Positions 6,659 through 12,977 of a stretch of 12,977 nt of DNA are shown piece after piece. How positions within the stretch are numbered: position 1 is the stretch's first letter; each line of letters starts with the position of its first letter. Location: contig JAIROE010000086.1 of assembly GCA_031257715.1 (NCBI GenBank), positions 1-12,977 of the forward strand, read 5' to 3'. The DNA comes from Treponema sp. GTDB taxonomy: Bacteria; Spirochaetota; Spirochaetia; Treponematales; Breznakiellaceae. The position numbers and the translations under genes are program-made. The notes beneath the pieces were generated by a model. It saw only the letters and a list, made by a program, of their open reading frames with translations. It did not search any database and was not told the DNA's origin.

Positions 6659-6665
6659 ACAGGGC

Positions 6666-7787
6666 ATGGGGAAAAAGATACGGGTGGGCATACTTGCCGG
6701 CGGCAGATCCGCGGAGCATGAGGTGTCCCTTCAATCCGCCAAAAATGTGATAGACGCTCTTGACAGGGATCGCTTTGAACCTGTCCTTATCGGCATTGAT
6801 AAAAGCGGCCGCTGGCTTTTGCTTGATCCCGGCAACTTCCTCCTCAACGCGGATGATCCCAGGCGCATCAGCCTGCATCCTTCGGGGAATCCCGCGGCGC
6901 TGCTTCCCCATAAAGCGGGGATTGCTTCGGAAACGGGCGCTCCGGCGGCGGTGGATGTTATCTTCCCCATACTGCACGGCCCTTACGGCGAGGACGGAAC
7001 GGTTCAGGGGCTGCTGAAGACGGTGAACATTCCTTTTGTAGGGCCTTCGGTCCTGGGTTCCGCCGCCGGTATGGACAAGGATGTCATGAAGCGCCTGCTC
7101 CGGGACGCGGGAATTCCCATAGGGAAATTTCTTGTCTTTTCTTCGCATGAAGAAGTCCCTTCATTTACAGAAGCCGCCGGGGTTCTAGGCAGCCCCGTTT
7201 TTATCAAGCCTGCCAACATGGGATCTTCGGTCGGTATTTCCAGAGTCTGTAACGGGGAAGAATACCGCTCCGCCCTTGCGGAAGCTTTCAGGTATGATAC
7301 AAAAATTGTGATGGAGGAATATATCCGGGGCAGAGAACTTGAATGCGCCGTGCTGGGAAACAGGACGCCGCTTGCATCCCTTCCGGGTGAAGTAAAACCC
7401 GCCCGCGGCTTTTATTCCTACGAAGCCAAATACCTGGACGAAAAAGGGGCGGTTCTTGAAATTCCCGCCCGGCTCCCCGAAGAAACGGTGAGGGAAATAC
7501 AGGCCCTTGCCGTTAAAACCTTTAAGGTGCTCTGCTGTGAAGGCCTTTCCCGTGTTGATTTTTTCCTGCGTGAAGACGGGACAGACGGCGGTTCTCCCCC
7601 GGACGGACGGCCGCGCCTTTTTGTCAACGAGATTAACACCATGCCGGGTTTTACCCGCATCAGCATGTACCCCAAACTCTGGGAGGCAAGCGGCGTTTCC
7701 TATACGGAACTGATAAGCCGGCTCATTGATTTGGCAATGGAGCGTTTTGAAAGCGAACAGTCCCTCACAACCAGCGTTGCCCCCTGA
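6666..7787 (+). CDS. ddl: D-alanine-D-alanine ligase
   Basis: A cytoplasmic ATP-grasp enzyme that joins two D-alanines for the peptidoglycan stem peptide. Motifs, numbered from ATG 6666: GGRSAEHEVSLQSA (12-25, with the catalytic E of EHEVS), HGPYGEDG (104-111), GMDKDVMK (135-142), FIKPANMGSSVGI (179-191, ATP-grasp lysine and Ser loop), MEEYIRGRELECAV (216-229), PGEV (240-243), FYSYEAKY (249-256), SRVDFF (295-300), and the Mg-binding NEINTMPGFT (321-330). The Tyr-containing YSYEAKY loop favours a D-Ala-D-Ala rather than a D-Ala-D-lactate enzyme. At 373 residues it is of typical length, with a short Gly/Pro-rich insertion at 303-317. The open frame extends upstream to 6426, but homology begins at MGKKIRVGILAGG, only 7 nt after the HDOD stop. 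The Shine-Dalgarno sequence is weak, so translational coupling is plausible. Confidence 0.97.
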   Translation: MGKKIRVGILAGGRSAEHEVSLQSAKNVIDALDRDRFEPVLIGIDKSGRWLLLDPGNFLLNADDPRRISLHPSGNPAALLPHKAGIASETGAPAAVDVIFPILHGPYGEDGTVQGLLKTVNIPFVGPSVLGSAAGMDKDVMKRLLRDAGIPIGKFLVFSSHEEVPSFTEAAGVLGSPVFIKPANMGSSVGISRVCNGEEYRSALAEAFRYDTKIVMEEYIRGRELECAVLGNRTPLASLPGEVKPARGFYSYEAKYLDEKGAVLEIPARLPEETVREIQALAVKTFKVLCCEGLSRVDFFLREDGTDGGSPPDGRPRLFVNEINTMPGFTRISMYPKLWEASGVSYTELISRLIDLAMERFESEQSLTTSVAP

Positions 7788-7831
7788 TGCCGTTTGATGA
7801 AGAGATGCGGAGGCTGCCTTTGTTTTCCCGC

Positions 7832-8236
7832 TTAACGCTCCGGTTCCGGCCTGAGCCCCGGAAGGTCCCATGCTTTGGGGATCTTTACCGGCATGCCTCT
7901 TGAATCCACAAAGGCCCAGGTAACTTTGGCGGATGCAAGGAGATCGGCGTCACGCCATATTTCCTGTGTTATTATCCCGCTTACCGCTCCTTTTTTTACG
8001 GGCCATGATTTGATGACGAGTTTTTCATCGGCAAGCGCGGGCTTTTTGTAGTCTATTTCCACCCGCGCCACATAAACCCCGTAGCCCGCCCTGATCGCGG
8101 CAGGGTAATCGAAGTTAACCGCTTTGAGAAATTCGTAACGGGCATATTCCAGGTAATTGAGGTAATTGGCGTTATTCACATGGCCGTAACTGTCGCATTC
8201 ATAGGTACGGACCGTTAATACACATTCCGTAATCAT
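7832..8236 (-). CDS. Hotdog-fold acyl-CoA thioesterase (4HBT / YbgC-FadM type)
   Basis: A 134-residue hotdog protein that likely hydrolyses acyl-CoA or acyl-ACP thioesters. The diagnostic N-terminal stretch is ECDSYGHVNNANYLNYLEYAR, in which D15 corresponds to the catalytic Asp of YbgC-type enzymes and GHVNNANY is the family signature. RVEIDYKKPALADEKLVI (58-75) and AKVTWAFVDSRGMPVKIP (103-120) are the central strands. Length is normal. It converges on ddl (44 nt between stops, no clear terminator) and diverges from the Nudix gene. Its own promoter at 8245-8273 puts the expected transcription start within about two nucleotides of the ATG, so a leaderless mRNA is likely. The preferred substrate cannot be read from the sequence. 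Confidence 0.93.
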   Translation of the reverse strand: MITECVLTVRTYECDSYGHVNNANYLNYLEYARYEFLKAVNFDYPAAIRAGYGVYVARVEIDYKKPALADEKLVIKSWPVKKGAVSGIITQEIWRDADLLASAKVTWAFVDSRGMPVKIPKAWDLPGLRPEPER

Positions 8237-8244
8237 GATTTTTC

Positions 8245-8273
8245 AGTATACACCATCCCTTGCCGGTGTTCAA
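8245..8273 (-). promoter_or_regulatory. Strong sigma-70-type promoter abutting the thioesterase start
   Basis: On the minus strand TTGAAC (8273-8268) and TATACT (8250-8245) are separated by exactly 17 nt. The -10 box ends 8 nt before the ATG at 8236, so initiation at the usual distance would fall about 8238. No Shine-Dalgarno sequence could fit in such a leader. Confidence 0.65.
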
Positions 8274-8286
8274 TAATGATGATAGC

Positions 8287-8886
8287 ATGACTGCCATGTT
8301 CAAATTTTGTCCGTCCTGTGCGTCGCCTGAAATAAACTTTGAGCGGAACAAATTCCGCTGTTCTTCCTGCGGTTTTGTGTATTACCATAACACCGCGGCC
8401 GCTACTGCCTGCGTAGTGCGGATTCCGGGGGCCGGGGACGGCCCTGCCGGGGAAGAACGCATCCTTTTTCTTGTCCGGGGAAGAGAGCCCGGCAGGGGCA
8501 AACTGGATCTTCCCGGCGGCTTTGTGGACCCCGGCGAAGGCGCGCTGGAGGGACTCCGCCGGGAACTGAGGGAGGAACTTGGCTGGGAACCTCCCGGACC
8601 GTCTTCCGGGGACGGTTCGGGGCCGTTCGTTTTTCTTGCCTCTTTTCCCAATGTGTACCCCTACAGGGGCATTGTTTACAATACCTGCGATTTGTTTTTT
8701 ACCGTCAGCGCTCCGGGGCTTTGCGAAAAAACCCTCGAAATTGAACAATCGGAGGTTCACGGCCTTCGTTTCCTGCGGCGCGGTGAAATCGATCCTGCCG
8801 ATATAGCCTTTGACTCGGTGAAAAGGGCCCTTTCCGCCTATGACGCATGGAAAGATCGGGAGGGAAAACAGTCCCGAGGCGGCTAA
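8287..8886 (+). CDS. Nudix hydrolase with N-terminal zinc ribbon
   Basis: Nudix enzymes hydrolyse nucleoside diphosphates linked to another moiety. From ATG 8287 the 199 residues begin with a zinc ribbon (C8, C11, C25 and C28 in FCPSC and CSSCGF), then a Nudix domain. The full Nudix box GX5EX7REUXEEXGU spans residues 78-100 (G78, E84, R92-E93, E96-E97, G99). The zinc ribbon followed by Nudix resembles NudC-type NADH pyrophosphatases, but the protein is shorter and I do not see the SQPWPFPxS motif of NudC, so the substrate is open. A Pro/Gly/Ser insertion follows the box at about 101-113. In-frame alternatives are TTG 8260 and ATG 8296. No clear Shine-Dalgarno precedes any of them, and 8287 is the first ATG upstream of the zinc ribbon. 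Confidence 0.9.
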   Translation: MTAMFKFCPSCASPEINFERNKFRCSSCGFVYYHNTAAATACVVRIPGAGDGPAGEERILFLVRGREPGRGKLDLPGGFVDPGEGALEGLRRELREELGWEPPGPSSGDGSGPFVFLASFPNVYPYRGIVYNTCDLFFTVSAPGLCEKTLEIEQSEVHGLRFLRRGEIDPADIAFDSVKRALSAYDAWKDREGKQSRGG

Positions 8887-8904
8887 ACGGCCCCAAACGG
8901 CCCC
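8885..8904. repeat. 10-bp perfect tandem duplication at the Nudix stop
   Basis: AAACGGCCCC occurs twice back to back (8885-8894 and 8895-8904). The first copy includes the last two bases of the TAA stop at 8884-8886. It looks like a replication-slippage duplication with no evident function. Confidence 0.8.
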
Positions 8905-8925
8905 TGGGAGCCTGTTGCACTTGTA

Positions 8926-8956
8926 GGTTTTTCCGGCACTTTGTGCCGGAAAAACC
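8926..8956. repeat. 14-bp perfect hairpin after the Nudix gene
   Basis: GGTTTTTCCGGCAC (8926-8939) and GTGCCGGAAAAACC (8943-8956) pair perfectly around a TTT loop. The arms carry T5 and A5 internally, but no T-run follows on the plus strand, so it is not a canonical terminator, although it could stabilise the 3' end of the Nudix mRNA. It appears to be the first part of a larger palindromic region ending at 9058. Confidence 0.75.
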
Positions 8957-8967
8957 ACAATTAATGG

Positions 8968-9058
8968 GCATCCTCACGCAGTTTGCAGGGTAAAAAATCG
9001 CCTTGCAGGCGATTTTTGGAGGTTTCATGCGTGAAGCGCAACAAACTGCTGGCGATGC
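8968..9058. repeat. Nested imperfect palindrome (about 91 bp) before the amidohydrolase gene
   Basis: Three inverted pairs are arranged concentrically: GCATC 8968-8972 with GATGC 9054-9058, CAGTTTG 8979-8985 with CAAACTG 9042-9048, and the perfect hairpin 8993-9017 at the tip. An alternative, mutually exclusive pair is TCACGCA 8974-8980 with TGCGTGA 9028-9034. A further outer pair is TGTTGCACTT near 8913 with AAGCGCAACA near 9033. The layout suggests either a dispersed palindromic repeat or a structured RNA leader that can switch pairings. Which of these it is cannot be decided from one copy. Confidence 0.5.
8993..9017 (+). terminator. Intrinsic terminator-like hairpin
   Basis: AAAAATCGCC (8993-9002) and GGCGATTTTT (9008-9017) pair perfectly around TTGCA. 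The 3' arm ends in five Ts, so it resembles an intrinsic terminator. Because the 5' arm begins with As, it would work similarly on the other strand. It probably ends the Nudix transcript, or attenuates read-through into the amidohydrolase gene. Confidence 0.55.
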
Positions 9059-9085
9059 GCCATGGATTTTTTGTCTTTCTTCCCT

Positions 9086-9091
9086 TATAAT
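9086..9091 (+). promoter_or_regulatory. Consensus TATAAT just upstream of the amidohydrolase GTG
   Basis: A perfect TATAAT lies 6 nt before GTG 9098, so initiation at the normal distance would fall on or next to the GTG. The matching -35 position (9063-9068, TGGATT) is weak, so this is only a candidate promoter. If real, the mRNA would be leaderless and ATG 9062 would be excluded as the start. Confidence 0.35.
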
Positions 9092-9097
9092 GGGGGC

Positions 9098-10504
9098 GTG
9101 GGCGATCTTCTTGTAAAAAACGGCCTTGTTGTTGCCGAAGAAAACGAATCCGTATGTGACATCTGGTGTTCCGGGGAAAAAATAATGCGCGTGGGGAAGG
9201 GCCTTGCGGGAGAAGTTCCCCCTGATTGTGAAACGATAGACGCTTCCGGCATGACGGTCATCCCCGGCGGCGTCGACGTTCATACCCACCTTAACCTTGA
9301 TGTGGGCTTTACGGTGGCAAGCGACGACTTCTACACCGGGACCGTCGCCGCGGCTTTTGGGGGAACTACCTGCGTGGTGGATCATCCGGCGTTCGGCCCT
9401 GCCGGCTGTTCTCTGGATCATCAGATAAACAAGTACCGGGACCTTGCCGAAGGCCGGGCCGTTATCGACTACGGGCTTCACGGCGTGCTTCAGCATGTGG
9501 ACGACGATGTCCTTTCGATGATGGAAAAACTCGCCGCGCAGGGGATCACAAGCTGCAAGGCCTACATGACCTACGCCTTCAAACTTTCCGACGCCGATCT
9601 CTTGCGCGTTCTGGAAAAGGCGAAAGAGCTTTCCGTGATGATCGCCGTACATGCGGAAAACGACGGGGTCATTTCCCTTCTCCGGGAGCGTTTTGTCCGC
9701 GAAGGAAAAACATCGCCCTCGTATCATCCCCTCTCCCGGCCCGCCGAATGCGAGGCCGAAGCGGTAAACCGCGCGATCCTCCTTGCCGGAATGGCGGGAG
9801 ACGCCCCCCTGTACATCGTCCATCTGAGCAGCGCCCTGGGCCTTGAATATGTAAGGAGCGCCCGGACGCGGGGACAGAGGAACCTGTGGGCCGAAACCTG
9901 CCCCCAGTACCTTTTTCTTGACGACAGCCGCTACGGCCTGCCGGGGGCCGAAGGGCTCAAATACCTCATGTGCCCGCCCCTCCGCAAGAAAACGGACTGT
10001 GAAAGCCTCTGGAAGGGCCTTGAGGAAGACATAGACGCCGTCGCCACCGATCACTGCCCTTTCTTTTTTTCAACGCAGAAAACCGCCGGAAAAGACGGCT
10101 TTGCCGGATGCCCCTCGGGCGTTCCGGGCATAGAAGAACGCATCCCCCTTCTTTTTTCCGAAGGAGTGGCAAAAAAACGCCTCAGCCTCCGCCGTTTTAC
10201 GGAACTCTGCGCCACAACCCCGGCGAAACTCTTCGGCCTGTACCCCCAAAAGGGCGTCATACGCGAAGGCGGGGACGCCGACATCGTGATCATCGATCCC
10301 GCCAAAAAGACCGTTCTTTCCAGGGCCGTCCTCCACGAAAACACCGACTACACCGCCTATGAAGGCTTTGAGGTCTCCGGCTGGCCCGTCTGCACCGTTT
10401 CGCGGGGGGAAGTCATTGTCCGAAACGGCACATTCCTGGGAAAAGCCGGCCGCGGCCGCTTTATACGGCGCCTTTGCCTTCCCCCCAAAAACGCCGATAC
10501 ATAA
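9098..10504 (+). CDS. Dihydropyrimidinase / hydantoinase-type amidohydrolase
   Basis: A cytoplasmic zinc amidohydrolase that opens cyclic amide rings of dihydropyrimidines or hydantoins (reductive pyrimidine degradation). From GTG 9098 (468 residues) the binuclear site is complete: H62 and H64 (VDVHTHLN), carboxylated-lysine candidate K154 (SCKAYMTY), H185 (AVHAENDG), H242 (YIVHLSS) and D318 (VATDHCPF). The C-terminal NTDYTAYEGFEVSGWP and GEVIVRNG close the small beta-domain and are more dihydropyrimidinase-like than allantoinase-like. The open frame extends to ATG 9062, adding 12 residues (MDFLSFFPYNGG) that do not look like the family N-terminus, whereas GDLLVKNGLVV does. Neither start has a Shine-Dalgarno sequence. 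No dihydropyrimidine dehydrogenase or beta-ureidopropionase gene is nearby, so the pathway context is missing. AAGGAGGG sits at the stop codon with no convincing ORF behind it. Confidence 0.93.
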   Translation: MGDLLVKNGLVVAEENESVCDIWCSGEKIMRVGKGLAGEVPPDCETIDASGMTVIPGGVDVHTHLNLDVGFTVASDDFYTGTVAAAFGGTTCVVDHPAFGPAGCSLDHQINKYRDLAEGRAVIDYGLHGVLQHVDDDVLSMMEKLAAQGITSCKAYMTYAFKLSDADLLRVLEKAKELSVMIAVHAENDGVISLLRERFVREGKTSPSYHPLSRPAECEAEAVNRAILLAGMAGDAPLYIVHLSSALGLEYVRSARTRGQRNLWAETCPQYLFLDDSRYGLPGAEGLKYLMCPPLRKKTDCESLWKGLEEDIDAVATDHCPFFFSTQKTAGKDGFAGCPSGVPGIEERIPLLFSEGVAKKRLSLRRFTELCATTPAKLFGLYPQKGVIREGGDADIVIIDPAKKTVLSRAVLHENTDYTAYEGFEVSGWPVCTVSRGEVIVRNGTFLGKAGRGRFIRRLCLPPKNADT

Positions 10505-10534
10505 GGAGGGCGGTCCCGCGATTTTGAAACCGCG

Positions 10535-10565
10535 CCGGCAGTTTGCCGGAATCAAGGATTTTTTT
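10535..10565 (+). terminator. Weak terminator-like hairpin after the amidohydrolase gene
   Basis: CCGGCA (10535-10540) and TGCCGG (10544-10549) form a 6-bp stem with a 3-nt loop. A run of seven Ts follows at 10559-10565 after a 9-nt gap. The gap makes it non-canonical, but it is the only candidate end for the amidohydrolase transcript before the next gene. Confidence 0.4.
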
Positions 10566-10584
10566 GGATAAAACGCTATAGTAT

Positions 10585-12977
10585 ATGCAGAACATGCGAA
10601 AAAAAACGGCGCCCGGCGCCTTTTGGATTGCCGCCATACAACTCGCCTTTATATGCGTCCTCCCGGCCTTTGGGAGAGAATTCGAGTGGACGGGAGGAGC
10701 GGGGGATAACGACTGGGACAATTCCGGTAACTGGAATATCATAAGCGGGATGTGGCCGCCGACGGGGAGTCCCGGAACGGATGCTGACGATGACGATTAT
10801 GTGACCATTGCCACAACTTTGTCAAGGTGGCCTGAATTCCCCACGGGTACAAGGTATTTTTATGAGTTAAGCATCGCGTCCGGCGCCCAGGCGGATATAA
10901 ACAGCGCCGCGATTGTGATTGAAGCGAATCTGGATATTCAGGCCGCCGCTTCAGATGTCACCAACGCCGGGGCGCTCACTCTGACCGGCGCCGTCTCGCT
11001 GCTGCCGGTGCGTTCAGGCGGCGTTGCGTTTTCCGGCGTAACGGTCAACAAAACGTCCGGTGCGGTTCAGCTTCAGGATGATCTGAACATTACCGGTGAT
11101 CTGACGATTACATCAGGCTCTTTGAATGCCGCCGGGCGCAATGTTATGCTTGCGGGAAACTTTGGTAACTCTGTCGGTACGGGCGGTTACACCGGAGGGG
11201 GGACGCTCACGCTTAACGGTACGGGTCTGCAGACCGTGGCGGCAGGTTCGGGAATCACACTTTCCGCCCTCTCGAAGACGGCGGGATCGGTTGCTTTTAC
11301 CGGTACGCTTACTGTAAACAGCGCTCTTTCCCTGACCGTGCCCGTGAATCTGGGCGGGACGATCAATACCACCGGCGGCATAACGCTGGGAGCGGTAACG
11401 CTCACCGGCGCTTCAACCCTCAATTCAGGCACAGGCGCCATGAGCATAGCCTCCATAACCGGAAACACCCATGATCTTGCCCTGCGATCCTCCGGCTCGA
11501 CGGGAACGATAACGGTGACGGGAAACGCAACGGGTCTGGGGGCGGTAACGCTGCACGCATCAGGCGATACGTTTCCGGCGGGACTGGTGCACTTTCAAAA
11601 CGGCCTTGGCGCGGCTTCCCTTTCTGCCCACGGGGATGAGTACCCTGTTACACTGACCAGCGTGGCCGGGCAGCCGGTAAACATCACCGGATCGGCGACA
11701 TTCGCAAACACCGGGGCGCTGACGCTTGACGGCACGGCAAACAACATAACCTTCGCCGGGGGCGTAACGGCGACCGCCCCTTCAAGTGTGACGGTAAGCG
11801 GGGCGGTAAACACCACAAGTCAAAATATGACGCTGGGGAATGTGACCCTTGCGGCAGCTACAACACTGTCGACGGGTACGGGCAGCGGGAACATAAGCAT
11901 GGGCTCCATCACCGGAAGCGGCTATGATCTTGACCTTGTATCCCGCAGCGGTACAATAACGGTAACAGGGAGCGCCTCAAATCTGGGAACGGTAACGCTC
12001 CATGACAACAATGCCGGCTCAACCGGCGCGGTCACCTTTAGCGCCGGACTTGAGGCGAACACACTTGTCACGGTAGGACAGGGCCATGATATTACGCTCA
12101 CGGGTCCGGTAAATATTACCGGATTGGGGATGACAACGTTCTCCAATACCGGAGCGCTTGAGATTTCAAACGCCGGAAGCGGGATAAATGTCGCAGCCTT
12201 CGCCGGGGGCGTAACGGCAACCGCCCCTTCAAGCGTGACGGTAAGCGGGGCGATCACCACCGCCAATAATATGACGCTGGGGAATACATCGGGACACAAT
12301 GTGGCCCTTGTGGGGACCACGTCGCTGTCAACGGACGCGGGCGTGGGCAACGGGAACATCACGCTGGGCACAGTAACAAACGCCGCGTCGCAGGCCCTCA
12401 CCGTTACCGCCGCCGGGACGGGGTTGTCGGGGGACATAGTAACCTTTAACGGCGCGGTTGGAAGCAGCGGTACGCCGCTTTCTTCCCTCTCCGTAACATC
12501 CACCGGTACGGTTAACTTTAACAACAACGTATTTACGTCGGGAACGGCCGGTTCCACAATACAAGTGACCGCCGTTACCATAACTGGAATACCGGCTGTG
12601 ACACTTGCGGCAAGCGGTACGAATAACGACATAGAATTTACGGTCGATGAACTGCTGCTTGCGGGCGCGACAATAAACCCCGCCCGCAATTTTATTTTAC
12701 GGCCAAGGACTACTTCAGGCGACATTGAATTCGGCGATACAAATAATTTTTCGCGTCCCATACATTATGACCCGGACTTTATTGTGACGAACCCCGCCAC
12801 AACCACCGTTCAAATACAGGGCGGCGCCAGTCATATTCACGTGGCAACGGATTCGGCCATTCCCGACACTACGCCTCCCGATAACTATACCATTGAATAT
12901 CCCCTGATGCTTGTAAGTTCATCCGGTATAACCCTTTACAATAATTATACGTCCGTGAACAAGATTACCATGGCAGG
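10585..12977 (+). CDS. Large exported beta-strand repeat protein, autotransporter/haemagglutinin-like (partial, runs off the right edge)
   Basis: A continuous frame of 797 codons with no stop to the window end. Residues ~5-30 form a signal peptide (basic MRKK, hydrophobic FWIAAIQLAFICVLPAF, probable cleavage after AFG). The mature protein opens with EWTGGAGDNDWDNSGNW, the W-x-G...W...NW motif seen at the start of many secreted autotransporter-like repeat proteins. The rest is Thr/Gly/Ser/Val/Ala/Asn-rich with alternating short strands (GAVTLTGASTL, GTITVTGNATGLGAVTL), as expected for a beta-helix or stacked-strand fold. Tandem modules start near residues 258, 406 and 555. No cysteine lies beyond the signal region in the visible part. 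The start could be ATG 10585 or ATG 10594, and neither has a Shine-Dalgarno. A TATAGT box at 10577-10582 is very close. An adhesin or cell-surface role is inferred, and the secretion route depends on the unseen C-terminus. Confidence 0.85.
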   Translation, partial: MQNMRKKTAPGAFWIAAIQLAFICVLPAFGREFEWTGGAGDNDWDNSGNWNIISGMWPPTGSPGTDADDDDYVTIATTLSRWPEFPTGTRYFYELSIASGAQADINSAAIVIEANLDIQAAASDVTNAGALTLTGAVSLLPVRSGGVAFSGVTVNKTSGAVQLQDDLNITGDLTITSGSLNAAGRNVMLAGNFGNSVGTGGYTGGGTLTLNGTGLQTVAAGSGITLSALSKTAGSVAFTGTLTVNSALSLTVPVNLGGTINTTGGITLGAVTLTGASTLNSGTGAMSIASITGNTHDLALRSSGSTGTITVTGNATGLGAVTLHASGDTFPAGLVHFQNGLGAASLSAHGDEYPVTLTSVAGQPVNITGSATFANTGALTLDGTANNITFAGGVTATAPSSVTVSGAVNTTSQNMTLGNVTLAAATTLSTGTGSGNISMGSITGSGYDLDLVSRSGTITVTGSASNLGTVTLHDNNAGSTGAVTFSAGLEANTLVTVGQGHDITLTGPVNITGLGMTTFSNTGALEISNAGSGINVAAFAGGVTATAPSSVTVSGAITTANNMTLGNTSGHNVALVGTTSLSTDAGVGNGNITLGTVTNAASQALTVTAAGTGLSGDIVTFNGAVGSSGTPLSSLSVTSTGTVNFNNNVFTSGTAGSTIQVTAVTITGIPAVTLAASGTNNDIEFTVDELLLAGATINPARNFILRPRTTSGDIEFGDTNNFSRPIHYDPDFIVTNPATTTVQIQGGASHIHVATDSAIPDTTPPDNYTIEYPLMLVSSSGITLYNNYTSVNKITMA
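11356..12690 (+). repeat. Tandem ~148-149-codon modules in the surface protein
   Basis: Module boundaries at 11356, 11800 and 12247 are spaced 444 and 447 nt. Corresponding pieces are SIASITGNTHDLAL/SMGSITGSGYDLDL, GTITVTGNATGLGAVTLH/GTITVTGSASNLGTVTLH, and FAGGVTATAPSSVTVSGA at the end of both of the first two modules. The last piece is nearly identical at DNA level: 11751-11805 and 12198-12252 match at 53 of 55 bases. The third module is more divergent and its end is only approximate. Confidence 0.75.

Noticed and set aside
8705..10054. Minus-strand open frame of 449 codons over the amidohydrolase
   Set aside because: The plus strand encodes an amidohydrolase with all catalytic motifs. The minus frame crosses the palindromic intergenic region and the Nudix gene and has no family features.
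10524..10571. Short leader peptide from TTG 10524 behind the AAGGAGGG at the amidohydrolase stop
   Set aside because: A 15-codon frame ending in TAA is expected by chance, the spacing to the Shine-Dalgarno is long, and it covers the terminator-like hairpin.
11922..12761. Long minus-strand open frame (279 codons) opposite the surface protein
   Set aside because: It is the antisense of a Thr/Gly/Val-rich repeat frame that has a signal peptide and repeat structure. The minus-strand product is low-complexity with no start context or recognisable fold.
1..12977. CRISPR arrays, tRNA/rRNA genes, transposons, defence systems
   Set aside because: I found no regularly spaced repeats, no tRNA-like cloverleaf or rRNA core sequence, and no transposase, integrase, nuclease or toxin-antitoxin motif on either strand.

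Overview
The window looks like bacterial chromosome from a spirochaete, most likely a gut Treponema or close relative. This is an inference from gene content and style: moderately GC-rich coding DNA, a small two-helix membrane protein overlapping lspA, an ATPase-like/HDOD signalling protein, and a very large exported beta-repeat protein. No rRNA, tRNA, CRISPR array, transposase or phage gene was seen, and no gene-free stretch exceeds 300 bases.

Layout. (1) 1-1834, plus strand: the end of a small Cys/His-motif protein with a hydrophobic tail, then a zinc-uptake substrate-binding gene. That gene is unusual: a complete ZinT-type zinc-binding domain sits inside the His/acid-rich loop between the two lobes of a ZnuA-type protein, and the frame is broken by -1 exactly at the end of the ZinT domain. 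(2) 1842-5023, minus strand: an apparent operon of a membrane-anchored alpha/beta-hydrolase-like protein, a Nif3-family metal protein, lspA (signal peptidase II) and a small membrane protein. It ends in a strong hairpin terminator that also separates it from the convergent zinc gene. (3) 5024-7787, plus strand: a divergent AT-rich promoter region, an ATPase-like/HDOD protein, and ddl (D-Ala-D-Ala ligase) 7 nt behind it. (4) 7832-8886: a hotdog thioesterase (minus) and a zinc-ribbon Nudix hydrolase (plus), divergently arranged, with a strong promoter almost touching the thioesterase start codon. (5) 8887-9061: an intergenic segment full of inverted repeats. (6) 9098-10504: a dihydropyrimidinase/hydantoinase-type amidohydrolase with all metal-binding residues. 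(7) 10585-12977: an open reading frame with a signal peptide that runs off the right edge after about 797 codons. It encodes a Thr/Ser/Gly/Val-rich beta-strand repeat protein with roughly 148-149-residue tandem modules.

Functional view. Cell-envelope biology recurs (lipoprotein maturation by LspA, peptidoglycan precursor synthesis by Ddl, the exported repeat protein, periplasmic zinc capture), with housekeeping enzymes between. The most unusual object is the nested ZnuA[ZinT] binding protein. Other points worth attention are the hydrolase whose nucleophile elbow carries Gly instead of Ser, the palindromic intergenic element at 8926-9058, and several genes whose -10-like boxes lie so close to the start codon that leaderless mRNAs are possible.
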